A stretch of 64,000 bases of DNA from Cymbidium sinense (GCA_021442155.1 CM038214.1:317409001-317473000), one strand, 5' to 3'; numbered from the stretch's first letter, positions 23,702 to 35,619 are shown. The notes: a model not told the origin generated them from the letters alone. Numbers and translations are program-made.

Positions 23702-24829
23702 AATCCCACAGCTTAATAGGATTAAATCATATCGATCTAGCAGATCTAATCACGACCATCCATTTTGATCATGGAATGGTGCATGATCTAACGCTCATGC
23801 AGTGAGGGAAAATGGAGTCCGTTCATTGCTCACTTGATCCGAGCTTACCGGGATCAACTCCAAAGGATCCCACACCTTCACGACATTGATGAGGGGATCC
23901 AACGGTCAAGATCACGAGATGCAAGTTTTCTTCAAAAGCTCCAACCCATTTTTCCTAAGGATCAATTTTGGAAGCATACCTCGGAGCTCAAGACCGCATC
24001 TCGAAAGATTGAGGAAGCTTCATCGTGGAGATGAAGCCCTATCGAGCAATTGGATCAATTCCATGATGTTGCTTAGAAGGCCAGAACCAATGATTTGGAG
24101 CTCGACTTTGATCGAAGTCCCACCTCCGATGCTCGAGAAGCTTGGGAGATGACTCATTCTTACTCGATGAGGCCTAGGGAAGGTGCATGTAAAGTTAATT
24201 TGAGTTTAATTGAGAAATGGGGAAGTTAGGTAAAAAATGGAAGTGTCCTATTTTAGGACGGATGGGAATGGCATTTTTTGATCGAAGAATGAGCTTGGGA
24301 GCTTAGGGAATGGCTTTAGTGCCTCATCATGGGTAGCTAGGGCTCTTTGGAATGATTTTTGTGTGTGTTTGAGTGGAAATAAGAGGGAGTATACCCCCTT
24401 CATCTTGATCGAATGGTGGGATCGAGTTTGGCTTTTAGTGGCCGTCAAACCATCTTAGGGAGTCATGGGTGGTAAGGAGGAGGTGAGTTGGCTCGACATG
24501 GTTCGTTGAAGGTGTGGAGGTGGCTTCCAAAGAAGAATCATGGGTGTCATATGGGTTTCAAATGCTCCAATGGGAAGGGTGAGGGGATTTCACCTCCACT
24601 CATGTCGACCCAACCACCCCAGGTCGGGTTAGTCTTAAGTGTGCCTAGGTGGACCATTAGGAGAGTACCAAGTGGCTAAGGAATGGAAATGACCACTTAA
24701 ATTGGTGATTTATCTCATGTGATGCCCTTGACCCAAGGGTAGAATGATTATTTGGCATTGAAATTGATTTGGGATGATTTGAAATGAGCCAAAAGTGGGT
24801 TAGCCCAAATTTCAAGTCAATTGGAGTTG

Positions 24830-25700
24830 ATTTGGTTAGGTTTGGCTCAATTTGACTCATTTAGGTCAAATTAGATTAGGTTGGGTCAAGTTGACCAATT
24901 GGTCAAATTGGATCAAACCAAAGGTTGGGTCAAGTTCATATGATCATTTGGGGTGTTGAGGTTTAATTGGTTTGGTTTAGCTTGGCTTAGATTTGATTTT
25001 GGCTCATTTGAATTCATTTGGGTCAAATGGGTAAAATTGCCCAGTTTCACCAAATTGGCCAAATTGTCTTGGGTTGGGCATTGGTTTGGGTTTAGTAGAC
25101 CAATTGAAGGTGATTGTAGGCTTTGGTTTCAATTAATTTGGATTTGGTTTTGATTTAAGCCAACTTGAACCTTTAGGTCACTTTGGGCTAGGTAGGTCAA
25201 TTGGGTTCAATTGGGTCCAATCATGGCTTTGGTCAAGTTCAACCATCAATTTGGAATGAACGTGATCCATTGGTTGCAATCAATTTGGTTTTTATTTTGA
25301 TTTGACCCAATTTGTTCTTTTAGGTTAATTTGGGTCAACTTGGGTCAAGAGGGCCAATTGGGTTTGGTTTGAATCAATTGAAGGTCAAGTCATATTCAAA
25401 TATTGATTTTGATTTGGTATGAATCATTGGTTTCAAGGGATTTGGCTTAGGTTGCAATATGGCTAGTTTGGGTTAATATGGGTTAAGGGTTTGACTTGGT
25501 CAAATCACCAAGTTGACTTGGTTTGACCCAATTTATGATAATTGATCAACCTAGGGTGATCAGTAATCATGATGGGAGGTTTTGATGGACTTGGTTCAAT
25601 CCAATTTTGGTAGGATTAGAATTTGGCTCAAATAGGTCAAATTGACCACTTTAGGTCAATTGGACAAATTGGGTTTAGTTGGCTTGATATTGGGTTGAGT
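24830..25700 (-). repeat. GGTCAA/TTGACC-rich subrepeats, second LTR
   Basis: Same composition as the U3 array at 14690-15560, including the perfect dyad GGTCAAGTTGACC at 24884-24896. The dyad's survival in two clearly diverged LTR copies is the point of interest. Confidence 0.75.
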
Positions 25701-25859
25701 TTGATTTAGTTGAGTTTATATATATGGATTTGGGATTGAAATATAAATTCAATTGCAATTGGGTTGGATTCAAATGGGTTTTGGTTCATTTGAACATTTC
25801 AAGTCAAAAGGGTTAAGTTGGGTTTGACTTGGGTTGATTTTGGTTTGGCTTGATGATTG

Positions 25860-26300
25860 TAGATTTCATTTATATTTGTGAATATGATTGAAGGTATGAT
25901 TGATTCATGAGAAAATCAATTGAATTTGGGTTTTGGAATAAAGGAATTTAGCTAAGTCCATGGAGTTGGATCATGTGGCTTAGGTTTGGAATATGATTTG
26001 GTTTGATTTAGTTTTGATTACTTAATTGCATATTTCATTTAAATTTATAAAGATGATTGAAAATCTGATTGATTTGTGAGAAAATCAATTGAGTTTGACT
26101 TGATTTGGATTAAGATTTACCTAAGTCCATAAGATTGGTCATATAGTTTAGGAAGGGTTTTGATTTAATTTGATTTAGTTTGATTTAGTTTTGATAATTT
26201 GAATGTACATTTGATTTATATTTAGGAAGATGATTGAAGATATAAATTGACTATGAGAAAATCAATTGATTTTGGATTGAGTTGGATTAAGATTTGGCTA
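25860..26300 (-). repeat. three tandem units of about 170 bp, second LTR
   Basis: Units near 25870, 26035 and 26210 share a TTTATATTT start, GATGATTGAAG and ATGAGAAAATCAATTG. They correspond to the 175-bp units at 15890-16560 but are more diverged. Confidence 0.7.
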
Positions 26301-26662
26301 AGTCCATGGGATAGGTCATATGGCTTAGGAAGTGTTTCAAGTTTGGATTTGATCATGGTCTTCAATCATTTGGTTTTGGAATTTGGGTTTAGATTTGAAT
26401 TTGAATTTCATGTTTGAATTGAACTTGAGGTTTGGTTTGAGAAGGTGAACATGGATTGGATTTGGGTTGTAGGGTAGGTAGATCATCTTAATCCCTAAGG
26501 CATAACCTAATCCTATGGTTAACCCTTCTAAGTCTTTAGGCTTAGGTTAAGTGTTTACCTAATTGTTAGAAGTGTCTTCTGACTAGGGAAGTCTTAGTGT
26601 CTAGAAGACTCCTAAGTCTTAGATGGAAAGATTGAATTCGCACTCTAAAAGTGAGGTCAACA

Positions 26663-26970
26663 GGCCTTAGGCTCCATAGTGTTGCCCTTGGAGATAGATG
26701 ATTGGAAGACCAAAGCCAAGTTTTATATTATAGACTCAAATACATCTTTCAACGCTTTGCTTAGGAGACCATGGATACTTGAGAACAACATAGTTCCATC
26801 CTCTGTACATCAGTGTATGAAGTTCGTGAGAGGTGGGATCATCTACTATGTCAAAGGAGATCTCAAGCCATTTATAGTTCATGAGGTCAGCATATATGAG
26901 GATGCAGCTTACTACCTCCCTAAAAATCAACAAGTTTATTTTTGCAAACTTGGCCAAAGTTTAAAATAAA
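26663..26970 (+). pseudogene. gypsy retropepsin fragment, plus-strand element
   Basis: Starting directly at the LTR boundary, the plus strand encodes VLPLEIDDWKTKAKFYIIDS, then RRPWILENNIVPSSVHQCMK and HEVSIYEDAAYYLP. This is the C-terminal half of the same protease seen at 2.1-2.8 kb. The signature LLGRPW is changed to LLRRPW. The catalytic DSG half and all of Gag are missing upstream, replaced by the LTR at 23702-26662. Confidence 0.87.
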
Positions 26971-27042
26971 AGAAAAAAAAAAAGAAAAAAAAAAGAAAGA
27001 AAAGAAAAAAGAAAAGAGAAAATGAAAAAGAAAATAAAAGGG
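26963..27042 (+). repeat. A/G purine tract
   Basis: About 80 bases made almost wholly of A and G (AAAAAAG and GAAA repeats) directly after the protease fragment. The equivalent place in the minus-strand element has no such run, so it expanded in this copy. Confidence 0.88.
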
Positions 27043-28170
27043 AGACGAAATAGACTTGGAGGAGGAAGTGTAGCCAGACATTAGATTCCACCCACAGTTC
27101 CTTACTCCATTCAAACATATGGGAAGGACTACCTAACCTCCACCAGGCAGAGGAAGAGGCCAGTTCAGAGGTAGTCCTAGGGGTTGAAAACCTCTTTATT
27201 GACCACCCAATAAAAGATATGTCCTAGCTACTAGGCATACACCCACTATCCATATGGACTTAGAATCTAGTTCATAGGATGAGTCTTATATGGTGAGCAC
27301 ACCAGCTAGCTCTTCTTAGTATTAGATTCTTTTGGAGGTGACACTTGAGTCATATAGCGATGAAGATTGGGCTCAAAGGCAAAGCATAAGTGTATCCAAG
27401 TCTATATGTAAAATAGTTAAGCATTAGTTCAGAACCTTAGCTCTAACCCCACTTTCCTCTCAAAAAGCTGAGGGCTTGGTAGGTAATGAAGCCCCTAAGT
27501 CATCCATAGGTGTGAAGACTTAGAGGTTCTTTCTAGGAGCATCATCCTCAAGTCAAGAAGTTGATGTAGAATTTGAGGATGATTCATATAAAGATTTAAT
27601 AGAATTATCTTTTGATTAGTACTTGCCTTGTGTTCATAATTTAAAGGGCTAATCACACATACTTGGTCAAAGCATAGGTTAGACTACTTTGAAAAATATG
27701 GAAGAACAAATGCAAAAGCTCTCAATCAAGATCGAGACTATGATTCGATCTGATTAGTGATGATGATGATTCGCTTAATCATCACCAATCATTTAGAATC
27801 TGATAGGTTCTTTTCAAATCACATTAACTCATATGAGGAGCTATGCTTAGAAACTCATATGATCAAGATGATTTTGAAGTCAAAGATGCACCGTCAGAGT
27901 TCGAAAAAAAGATCAAGTCAACCATCAATGAGCTCAAGGAAATCAACTTAGGAACTGAAGAAGATCCACGCCCAACATACATCAATTCTTTGTTGAATGT
28001 AATTGAAACTAATGACTCAGTTAGGCTATTGACTAAGTTTAAGGACTATGTTGCATGGAGTTATGAAGAGACACCTGGATTTACTCTTAATGTAGTAGTC
28101 AATAAACTAGCAATAAAGCCTACTGCTAACTCTATCAAGAAAGCTCCTAGACACATATGATTAGATATAT
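27043..28170 (+). pseudogene. gypsy pol linker and region before RT
   Basis: The segment LPCVHNL near 27620 and ITNHLESDRFFSNHINSYEE near 27785 parallel the minus-strand element at 1316-1645. A longer open stretch (27843-28160) encodes TYINSLLNVIETNDSVRLLT and KFKDYVAWSYEETPGF. This is close to the conserved lead-in of gypsy RT in which a FKDVFAWSYxDMPG-like motif occurs. Stops separate the earlier portions. Confidence 0.8.
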
Positions 28171-28981
28171 AACAATAACTCATTTATGAAGTCAAGAAAT
28201 TGATCGATGCTGGCTTCATCTAAGATGAAAGATACCCTACCTGGTTAGCCAGCATTGTCCCAATTAAGAAAAGGAATAGCCAAATTGATGTGTTCCTCGA
28301 TTTTAGGGATTTAAATAAGGCATGTCCAAAAGATGAATTTCCATTACCAATCCCGGAGCTGGTGGTGGACATTGCCTCATCTCATGTAGTCTTTTCTTTC
28401 ATGGATGGCTCATCTAGATATAACCAAATAAAGATGGCCCCTGAAGATGAAAGAAACACTTCTTTTAGAACCCTGATCAAAATCTACTACTATAAGGTCA
28501 TGCCTTTTAGCCTTAAAAATGCTAATGCTACATACTAGCAGGTTATGACTCGAATCTTTGATGAACTCATTCATCATCAAGTTGAGTGCTATGTCGATGA
28601 TCTCATGGTCAAAAGTAGAGAAAAGGAAGACCATCTCTTTGACTTGAGAGTAGTTTTTAAACAGTTAAGATAATTTAACCTCAAAATGAACCCCACGATG
28701 TGTAGAGTAACCTCAGGAAAATTCCTTGGGTTTGTTGTCCGACACCAAGGAATTAAAATTGATCCAGAAAAGATTAAGGCAATTTTAGAAATGCCACCCC
28801 CTAAAAGTTTAACTCAACTCAGATCATTCCAAGGGGGGTTGGCATATCTACGATGCTTTATATCCAACCTATCGGGAAGATGTCAGCCATTCTCAGCTCT
28901 TGTCAAAAAGGATGCCAAGTTCAAGTGGGATGACATGTGTGAGCATGCCTTCGAAGACATCAAGAATTACCTGATGATGCC
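28171..28981 (+). pseudogene. pol: Ty3/gypsy reverse transcriptase (Tat/Ogre type)
   Basis: Motifs in order: YPTWLASIVPIKK, DFRDLNKACPKDEFPLPIPE, FSFMDGSSRYNQIKMAPED, YYYKVMPFSLKNANATY, a stop where a glutamine is expected (TAC TAG CAG, about 28537), then CYVDDLMVKSREKEDHL with the catalytic YVDD. The thumb and connection follow: FLGFVVRHQGIKIDPEKIKA and LRSFQGGLAYLRCFISNLSG. Domain wording fits Tat/Ogre RTs. Frames change near 28538 and 28680, so the protein is not produced intact. Confidence 0.92.
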
Positions 28982-29440
28982 ATGGTTCTAGCCCCCCCAG
29001 ACAAGTTGCTCATACTTTACACTGCTGCATTAGAAGACTCCCTTGGTGCTTTGTTGGCCCAAGCCAATGACGAAGAGAAGGAAAATGCACTCTACTACCT
29101 CAGCCATCATCTAATCCTTACTAAGGCTAATCATCCACTCATTGAGAAGCATTTCCTAGCTTTAATCTTTGCATCTCAAAAATTATAGCTCTTCTTGCTT
29201 CCTCATAAGATGAACTTAATCTCTAGGATCAACCCACTATAGTATCTCATGACATGACCGAAGCTATCCGGACGGTTGGCACGATGGTCCATGATCATCT
29301 TGCAATTTGGCATTACCTTTGTACCACTTCGTGCGGTGAAAGGTTAAGCACTAGCAGATTTCTTAGTAGCACACCAACTTCTTGCTGACTCTCTCTTTAA
29401 TGATGATCTCCCTAATGAATAAATCATGAACTTATGAGAT
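28982..29440 (+). pseudogene. gypsy RNase H domain
   Basis: The open stretch 28982-29188 encodes LILYTAALEDSLGALLAQ, ALYYLSHHLILTKANHPLIE and KHFLALIFASQKL. This is the RNase H of Ty3/gypsy pol, which removes the RNA template. The first catalytic aspartate expected near LILYxxxSD is replaced (AALEDS). A stop follows at about 29187. Then come FLLPHKMNLI and WSMIILQFGITFVPLRAVKG, the usual end of this domain, then ALADFLVAH. Confidence 0.85.
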
Positions 29441-29990
29441 ACTAGAATTCACCATTGGGAGATGTACTTTGATGGTGCAACTTCCTCTCAAAGAGGAGAA
29501 GAACCATAATATATTATTCTAAGAAAGGCAGGGGTAAGAATAGTTCTCTTAACTCCAGACCACGATGTGATGAGATTCTCATATCTATCAATCTTTGCAC
29601 CCATCAAAGCGAATATGAGGCTCGATTATCTTGAGTTAGCCATTACTCTAAGCATCCGCATCAACATCTTGAGATTCTCAACTAGTTATTAACTAAATCT
29701 AGGTCCTATAAGGTTATAAAGTCCAAGCTCCATTACTAAGTACACAATGAAGTTGTTGGCCCAAATCACAGAGGTTACCATTTATATGATTCTTTGAGGT
29801 TAGATCACCATAGCGTATGCTTTAGCCAAACTTGCCAAGGAGTTGGCATATTTGGAGGATGACTCCATATCAATAAAGGTCCAAAATAAACAAGTTTTAT
29901 CCATTATTGATATTAAAGTCATCAAAAAATACTTTCTTGAAGGGGGAGGTTACTATTGCCAAGAATGATGAGTTAGATTGGAGGAAATCA
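29441..29990 (+). pseudogene. second RNase H (archaeal-type, Tat-lineage)
   Basis: After ADFLVAH the plus strand reads WEMYFDGATSSQRGEEP, then IVLLTPDHDVMRFSYL, ANMRLDYLELAITL and, further on, YALAKLAKELAYLEDDSI. This order matches the additional archaeal-type RNase H known in the Tat lineage (typically W-x-L-Y-F-D-G-A-S and NNxAEYEAL). The first catalytic aspartate in YFDGA is kept. Several in-frame stops are present. Finding it between RNase H and integrase is the best evidence here that the element is Tat/Ogre-like. Confidence 0.75.
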
Positions 29991-31290
29991 TTCATGGTTT
30001 ACCTAAATAAAGGCAAACTACCTCAAGAGAAGTCTCAAACACATTAGATCAAGTAGAGAGCACTTTCGATGGTGTCTTGTATAGACGGTCTTTCGGTCAT
30101 ATGTGGTTACATTATTTAGACAAGCTTGAAGCCTGTAAGATCGTGATCAAGGTACACTCAGGATTATGTGGAGTCAACTAATGCGGTTTGAAGATGAAAG
30201 CCAAGATCAAGAGACTAGAATACTACTAGTCTTGATGATCAAAGATTGCATGGATATGGCTAGGCGATGCCACCAATGTCAAATACAATGGTGGTCCTAC
30301 ACCAACCACCCAACATTCTACATCCTACATTGGCCTCATGGCTATTCGACTGTTGGGGTACCGACATAGTGGGTTCAATTGATCCGCCTTCTTCCAAAGG
30401 TCATTGGTTCATCTTAACTTCTACTGACTATTTTTCCAAATGGTCGTAGGCCATTCTTCTCAGAGAGGTCACAGCTCAGTGTGCTCCAATTTTTTAGGAA
30501 CCATATCGTATATAGGTTTGGAGTGCCTCGATGAATTATATCTAATAATGGTACTATATTCAAGAGCACCGAGATCAATAACTTTGCCAGAGACACAACA
30601 TAGATTGGAGATATTCTACCATCAACTACCTGAGGGCAAACAGCTTAGCAGAAGCCTTCAACAAAGCTCTCATCCAAATACTAAAGAAGATACTCGACAA
30701 TAATAAGTGATAGTGGCATGAGGTTAGTTGAAGCCATATGGGCCTATCACACCATATATAAAACTCCAACTCGTCAACTCCTTTCGTTAATGTGTGAGTC
30801 GTTCTACCATTAGAAGTCTAACTCCCATCATGGATAGGCGCATAGCAAGATCATAACAAAGTAGAATGCCAAGTTGTTATTAGAAGAGATTGAAAGTTTG
30901 GAGGAGAGATGCCTGCGGGCATGCCAAAATCTCGAGTTGTACAAAGCTAAAATGATTCAAGCTCACAACAAGTTGGTCCATCCTAGAACTTTTCAAGTAT
31001 GACAGCTTATTTTAGTTCTAAGGAGACCGATTGTTGCATGACATAAGATGGGAGGCAAGTTTGAACCCACTTGGAAGGCCCTTCTGCCATACAGAAGGCC
31101 TACTAAGGAGGATCTTATCAATTTATTAATCATAAGGAGAGCACCAAATGCTTCTAATCAATGGTCTCTACTTAAAGAAATATTAGAAATCATGTTTGAA
31201 AATAATTATCATCAATGAAAATTCCATTTCTAATTCAATCTCTTCTATGTTGAAAGTATTCTTCTTTGTGAATCCTCCCTAATGTGTTTA
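29991..31290 (+). pseudogene. gypsy integrase
   Basis: Recognisable parts are LYRRSFGHMWLHYLDKLEA and KVHSGLCGVN (the H-H half of the zinc finger), then DCMDMARRCHQCQIQ (30250-30295, the C-C half). The core comes next, with VGSIDPPSSKGHWFILTSTD and YFSKW (about 30365-30450), matching GxIxPxxxxGHxFILVAxDYFxKW, and later VWRRDACGHAKISS-like C-terminal sequence. Integrase would insert the cDNA into the genome. At least five frame changes and many stops show that this copy is dead. The end at 31290 is approximate. Confidence 0.82.
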
Positions 31291-33690
31291 GGGTAGTAGT
31301 AAAGAACTCGAGCAACGTCCTATCCTTCATCAACACAACACAAACACAAACTACACAAACATATAAAACAAACACATATCTTTTATCTCGGGCTACTTTG
31401 AGTTAAGATAACACCCCCAATTGCACTCACTCAATAGCGACTTTGGTGGCACCCCCTCCTTGTGTCACCCTTGGTGAACTTATTTCATTGGAGGATGTAA
31501 GTATATTATGCTTTCCTTCCTTACTTGGCCACTGCACACTGACAAGTGCCTTATTAGTTTGGTAGGCCTTAGTATATGGCCAGTAAGCTACCTCATGTTG
31601 GCTTTATTTAAGAGGATATGAGTCTGCTATGCTTTCTTCTTGGATTAGCCTTCATGCATTGATTGGGTTGAGTATATTTGAGGTTTAGGATAAGTCCCCT
31701 AGTGGCTCCTTCCCTCCTGATGGCTTCAAGTCTAGGTCCAGTCCTTCCTCAGGGCTCCCCTTAGTCACTTTAGGTTGATAGCATCTATCCCACTGATAAC
31801 AGACTATCCTGATGATCAATTTTGCTTGTAAAGTTGTAAGCCTACATGCTTTCTTTCATGATTGATCATTGCACACCAACGGGCACCTTAGGTTCATTGG
31901 TTCTCACTATGCTGAAGGATACACCACTCATGCTGATGGATACACTTTAAGTTGGTTGGTTTAGCACCTTAGGATACAACACTCATGGCAGATGTAAGTC
32001 TGCTATGCTTTTTTCTTGTGTTGGCCACCATAAACCTATAGGCTTTCTTTTCTATGATGCAAGATAACGCCCCTAGCAGCACCTCCCCTGTGGGCACTAT
32101 TTTTGGATCACATCCTTTACGACCCCATTTAGACACTACCCGTGTTACTATCGGATTAGAGAGTTCCCCTTTCCTAGTAACCACCCTTTGATTGGAGAAT
32201 CCATCCGGATGTAGATTCTCCCTTGGTCCAGTAAATCTAAGATAGATCAAGACTGACATAGCCCCTTTCAGTGTGGTTATTTGTACACTAATTGGGTCCA
32301 TGCAAACTTATAAACAAAATATATATCCACATGTAGAATAGGAGGACACCCCTAACGGTAAATTTTCCCAAGCAGGCATCCTATCTTTAGGACAGTGTTA
32401 GCAAAACTCCTTATAAAAATTACTTAACTACTCTTGAATTTATATAAGTCCTTAGCGACATTCACTCAGTAGTTGCCCCTAAGTCAGGTTTAATTTGTTG
32501 TGCTACCAACATGTCACCCCAATGGTTGTTCCCTGCTATAGAAGATGTAAGTCTACTATGCCTTCTTTCTAGCACAACCATTGCACACCGAAAAGAAACC
32601 CCAAGGGCTAGCTCTATCCCATGGCGAGACTATCCCTTTGGATTTATAAATCTAAGATATGATTGAATATCCCCTTCTTAGTGGGTCCATCACCGACATG
32701 TCTATAAATTAAGTCTATCAAATTTGGTGAGCTCACATCCCGTGGATATGTCCTCAATTCAAAATTAAACTAAACCAAACCATTTCAAATCACATGAAAT
32801 TAAGATAAAAATAATCTTGACTACTTTTGAGTTGACATAAGTCCCTAATGACATTCACTCAGTAGTCACCCTAGGTCAGGTTTGATTTATTGTGCATCCA
32901 ACAGGTCACCCAAGTGGTTGTTCCTTGCTTTGGAAGATGTAAGTTTGCTACGCCTTCTTCTTAGCACAACCATTGCACATCGAAAGGCAACCCCTTTGGT
33001 TGACTAACTCTACCCAGTAGCCGGTAGACTATCACTCTAGATTTGTAAACCTGAGGTAGGTCAATGATAGCCCTTCTCGGTGTGTCCACGCACAAATAGG
33101 GTCAATACATTCATTAAATTAAACTGATTTTCCTAAGTGGAGTTAAATCACACCCTTCTCCCTAGTGGAGCCCCAAATCATATATATAAACAAGTCAAAC
33201 AAACAAATCAAATTAAAACCTACTCCCCAAGTGAGTCAAAATCAAAGAAATCCATCCAAACCCTTATCCCTGGATACATCCCCAAATCTATGAAATCGAC
33301 TCAAATCCCAATCCCAATGGATAGCACAACGCTTTCTTAGAAAGGTTCATAAACCCGATCCCCAGCGGTCTCGAGCCCATATCATTAGCAGATGTGCCTC
33401 CACATCAATTAAAATAAAATATTAAAGTCGATTTGATCTTAATCCATGGTGGATTATATATTATTATCTCCAGTGGATCTTCTTTCCACAAATCATATAA
33501 TCAAATCAAATTCAAACCTTATCCCCAGCAGATTTTCTTCTTCTATGCCCTCGACATAGACCCCTCACATGTCATGTCCAATGCATGTGTGATCCCCTAG
33601 TGGATCTCCCTCCATGTCCTTGACATGGAATTCTTATCAAATTTATTTCTTCTCTTATGGACAGTTTTAATACTTCAACCAAAATCCAAA
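31291..33690 (+). repeat. subrepeat-rich 3' untranslated region of the gypsy element
   Basis: No coding sequence is seen. A motif resembling GATGTAAGTCTGCTATGCTT, followed by TTCTT and CATTGCACACCGA, recurs near 31493, 31615, 31985, 32545 and 32937. Between repeats are CACTCAGTAG and stretches rich in CCCC. Hypervariable tandem repeats between pol and the 3' LTR are a known trait of Tat-lineage elements. The 3' LTR itself is not evident. Confidence 0.7.
32432..33130 (+). repeat. two tandem copies of about 390 bp
   Basis: Copy 1 from about 32432 and copy 2 from about 32822 share CATAAGTCC-type starts, GACATTCACTCAGTAGT, GTCAGGTTT, TGGTTGTTCC, AGCACAACCATTGCACA and a GGTAGACTATC-like end. Copy 2 has small changes throughout. 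They are the best preserved pair within the 3' subrepeat region. Confidence 0.82.
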
Positions 33691-35150
33691 TAATGTATTC
33701 ATTCAAATTACATCATCTTAACATTATAATCAACATTTTATGATTTGTGATGGTGCAAGCTCAAACTAACTATACAATATCATGTTAAACATATTATAGT
33801 GTGAATTAACACACTATATTATATTATAATATATGATGTTATATTATAATTTGCTATAATATAATATATTGTCTAACATTACACCTCATTTGAATCACTT
33901 ATAAGGAACAAATAACAAAATTATCTCAAAATATGAATAATGTTCATTTTGGATGTAAAATTGTTATTTTATATTAGAAATGGTACAAAATAGCTTAATT
34001 TTGGTGCTACTTCTTGGTGTGTGCCATGAATTTGGCTAAATTCTTCCATCTCAACCTTCAAATTAATATTTTTGTGAGTTTTGGCCCAATGTATTATAAC
34101 AAAAGTAAAACATATGAAAATGTACAATAACATTTAGTGACACACCACCACATTCATAAATATGTGAAGTTATATTGTTATGTACATTATATTTTAATAT
34201 GCTTTCATATAATATATTATCTTACATTACACCTTAAAATGAATCACTTTAAGCAAAAAATTTATAAAATTTGGTTGGAAAATGAACATTTATTTTGGAT
34301 GCAAAATTCCATTCTTTTGATTAAATGACACACCATAGCACACCCCCAATGATGTTCCCTAAAGCTTACCTTAAATTTGGCTAAATCCCATCATCTTAGC
34401 ATATAAATCAGTATTTTTATGAATTATACTAGTACAAACTCTACTACATCATACTATAAGGAACTAAAATATGCTAAACAACAAGTAGTAAAACACAATA
34501 GTATGCTAGAATGTATGATGCTACACTATGTTATGGCATCCTATATTGTAATACACTATAACATATTATATTATACTATATTGCATATCACATCACAAGG
34601 GATTGCTTAAGATAAAAGGATCATAAAATTAGTCTAAATAATAAAAACTTTATATTTTAGTCGTATCACTTACATATTTTAAGTTGAAACAATATATTAT
34701 GATGCCATGCTCTACCTAATATGAATTTGGCCAAATTCCACCATTTTAAAGTTTAAATCAACATTTTTATAAATAATGCTAGTGTAGGCTCAATTGCATG
34801 ATTGTAAAATACCAAAAGAATTTAAAATGCAGAACAATATATTATGATATATGATGATATATACTTTACAACATATAATATTTATTTTGAACATAAAATC
34901 TTAGTTTTAGACTACAAGTGGCATAGCACACCTTTGGTGCAACTTAATTCCACTTCAAATTTAATAAATTTCATCATCGATTTATTAAATCAATATTTTT
35001 ATGATTTATATTAATATAGACTATAGCACAATACCATAATATACTAAAACATTTCAAAACATCTTATAACATCCAAAACACATCACTACATGGTCAAATA
35101 TGTGATGCTACATTATACTATAATATATGGTATTATAATATATGATTTAG
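33691..35150. repeat. AT-rich tandem repeat of about 350 bp, five copies
   Basis: A conserved segment (TTTGGCTAAATT, then CATCTTA, AAATCAATATTTTTATGA, then GCAAGCTC or related) recurs near 33705, 34035, 34385, 34740 and 34975. A second conserved segment (ATTTTGGATGTAAAATT) recurs at matching offsets near 33945, 34290 and 34875. Between them are TATAAT-rich palindromic stretches such as ACACTATATTATATTATAAT. No coding sequence. It resembles a satellite or a further subrepeat region of the retroelement. Confidence 0.75.
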
Positions 35151-35274
35151 GGTATTTAAATCTTTAATAATCAAGGAAAGTATCTTGAAGACATTTTCTT
35201 TAGCTACCACAACTAAGTTAGGATTAGGTCATTCTTTGGATCTACTCCTAATGACATCTTTATTCAAGGTTAAT
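35151..35274. other. unassigned transition sequence
   Basis: About 120 bases between the AT-rich repeat and the telomere-like array, including TAGCTACCACAACTAAG and GGATCTACTCC. I recognise nothing in it. Confidence 0.5.
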
Positions 35275-35619
35275 GGTTTAAGGTAAGTTTAGGGTCTAGA
35301 TTTATGGTTAGTTTTGGGTTAGTTTTGGGTTTAAGGTTTAGGTTTAGTGTTTGGGTTTAGGATTTAGGGTTTAGGGTTATAGGTTTTAGGGTTTAGGGTT
35401 TAGGGTTTTAGGGTTTAGGGTTTAGGGTTTAAAGTTTAGGGCTTTAGGGTTTAAGATTTAGGGTTTAGGGTTTAGGGTTTATGGTTTTTAGGGTTTATGG
35501 TTTTTAGGGTTTAAGGTTTAGGGTTTAGGGTTTAGGGTTTAGGGTTTTGGGTTTAGGTTTTAGGTTTAGGTTTAAGTTTTTGTTTAGGGTTTAGGGTTTA
35601 GGGTTTAGAGTTTAAGGTT

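Larger units (their letters stand above)
23702..26662 (-). mobile_element. partial LTR, second copy
   Basis: Same order and orientation of features as 13.66-16.87 kb: a less AT-rich start with CGATCTAGCA, the purine-rich GGGAGTATA block (24390), GGTCAA-rich subrepeats, palindromic units of about 170 bp, then CTAAAAGTGAGGTCAACA at the end. It is cut at its left by telomere-like repeat. Its right terminus abuts gypsy protease sequence exactly, which looks like insertion of an LTR element into that gypsy copy. The matching target duplication cannot be checked because the other side is missing. Confidence 0.75.

Noticed and set aside
26920..27118. Phenylalanine-rich minus-strand frames near 27 kb
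   Set aside because: They are the reverse of the A/G purine tract and have no protein features.
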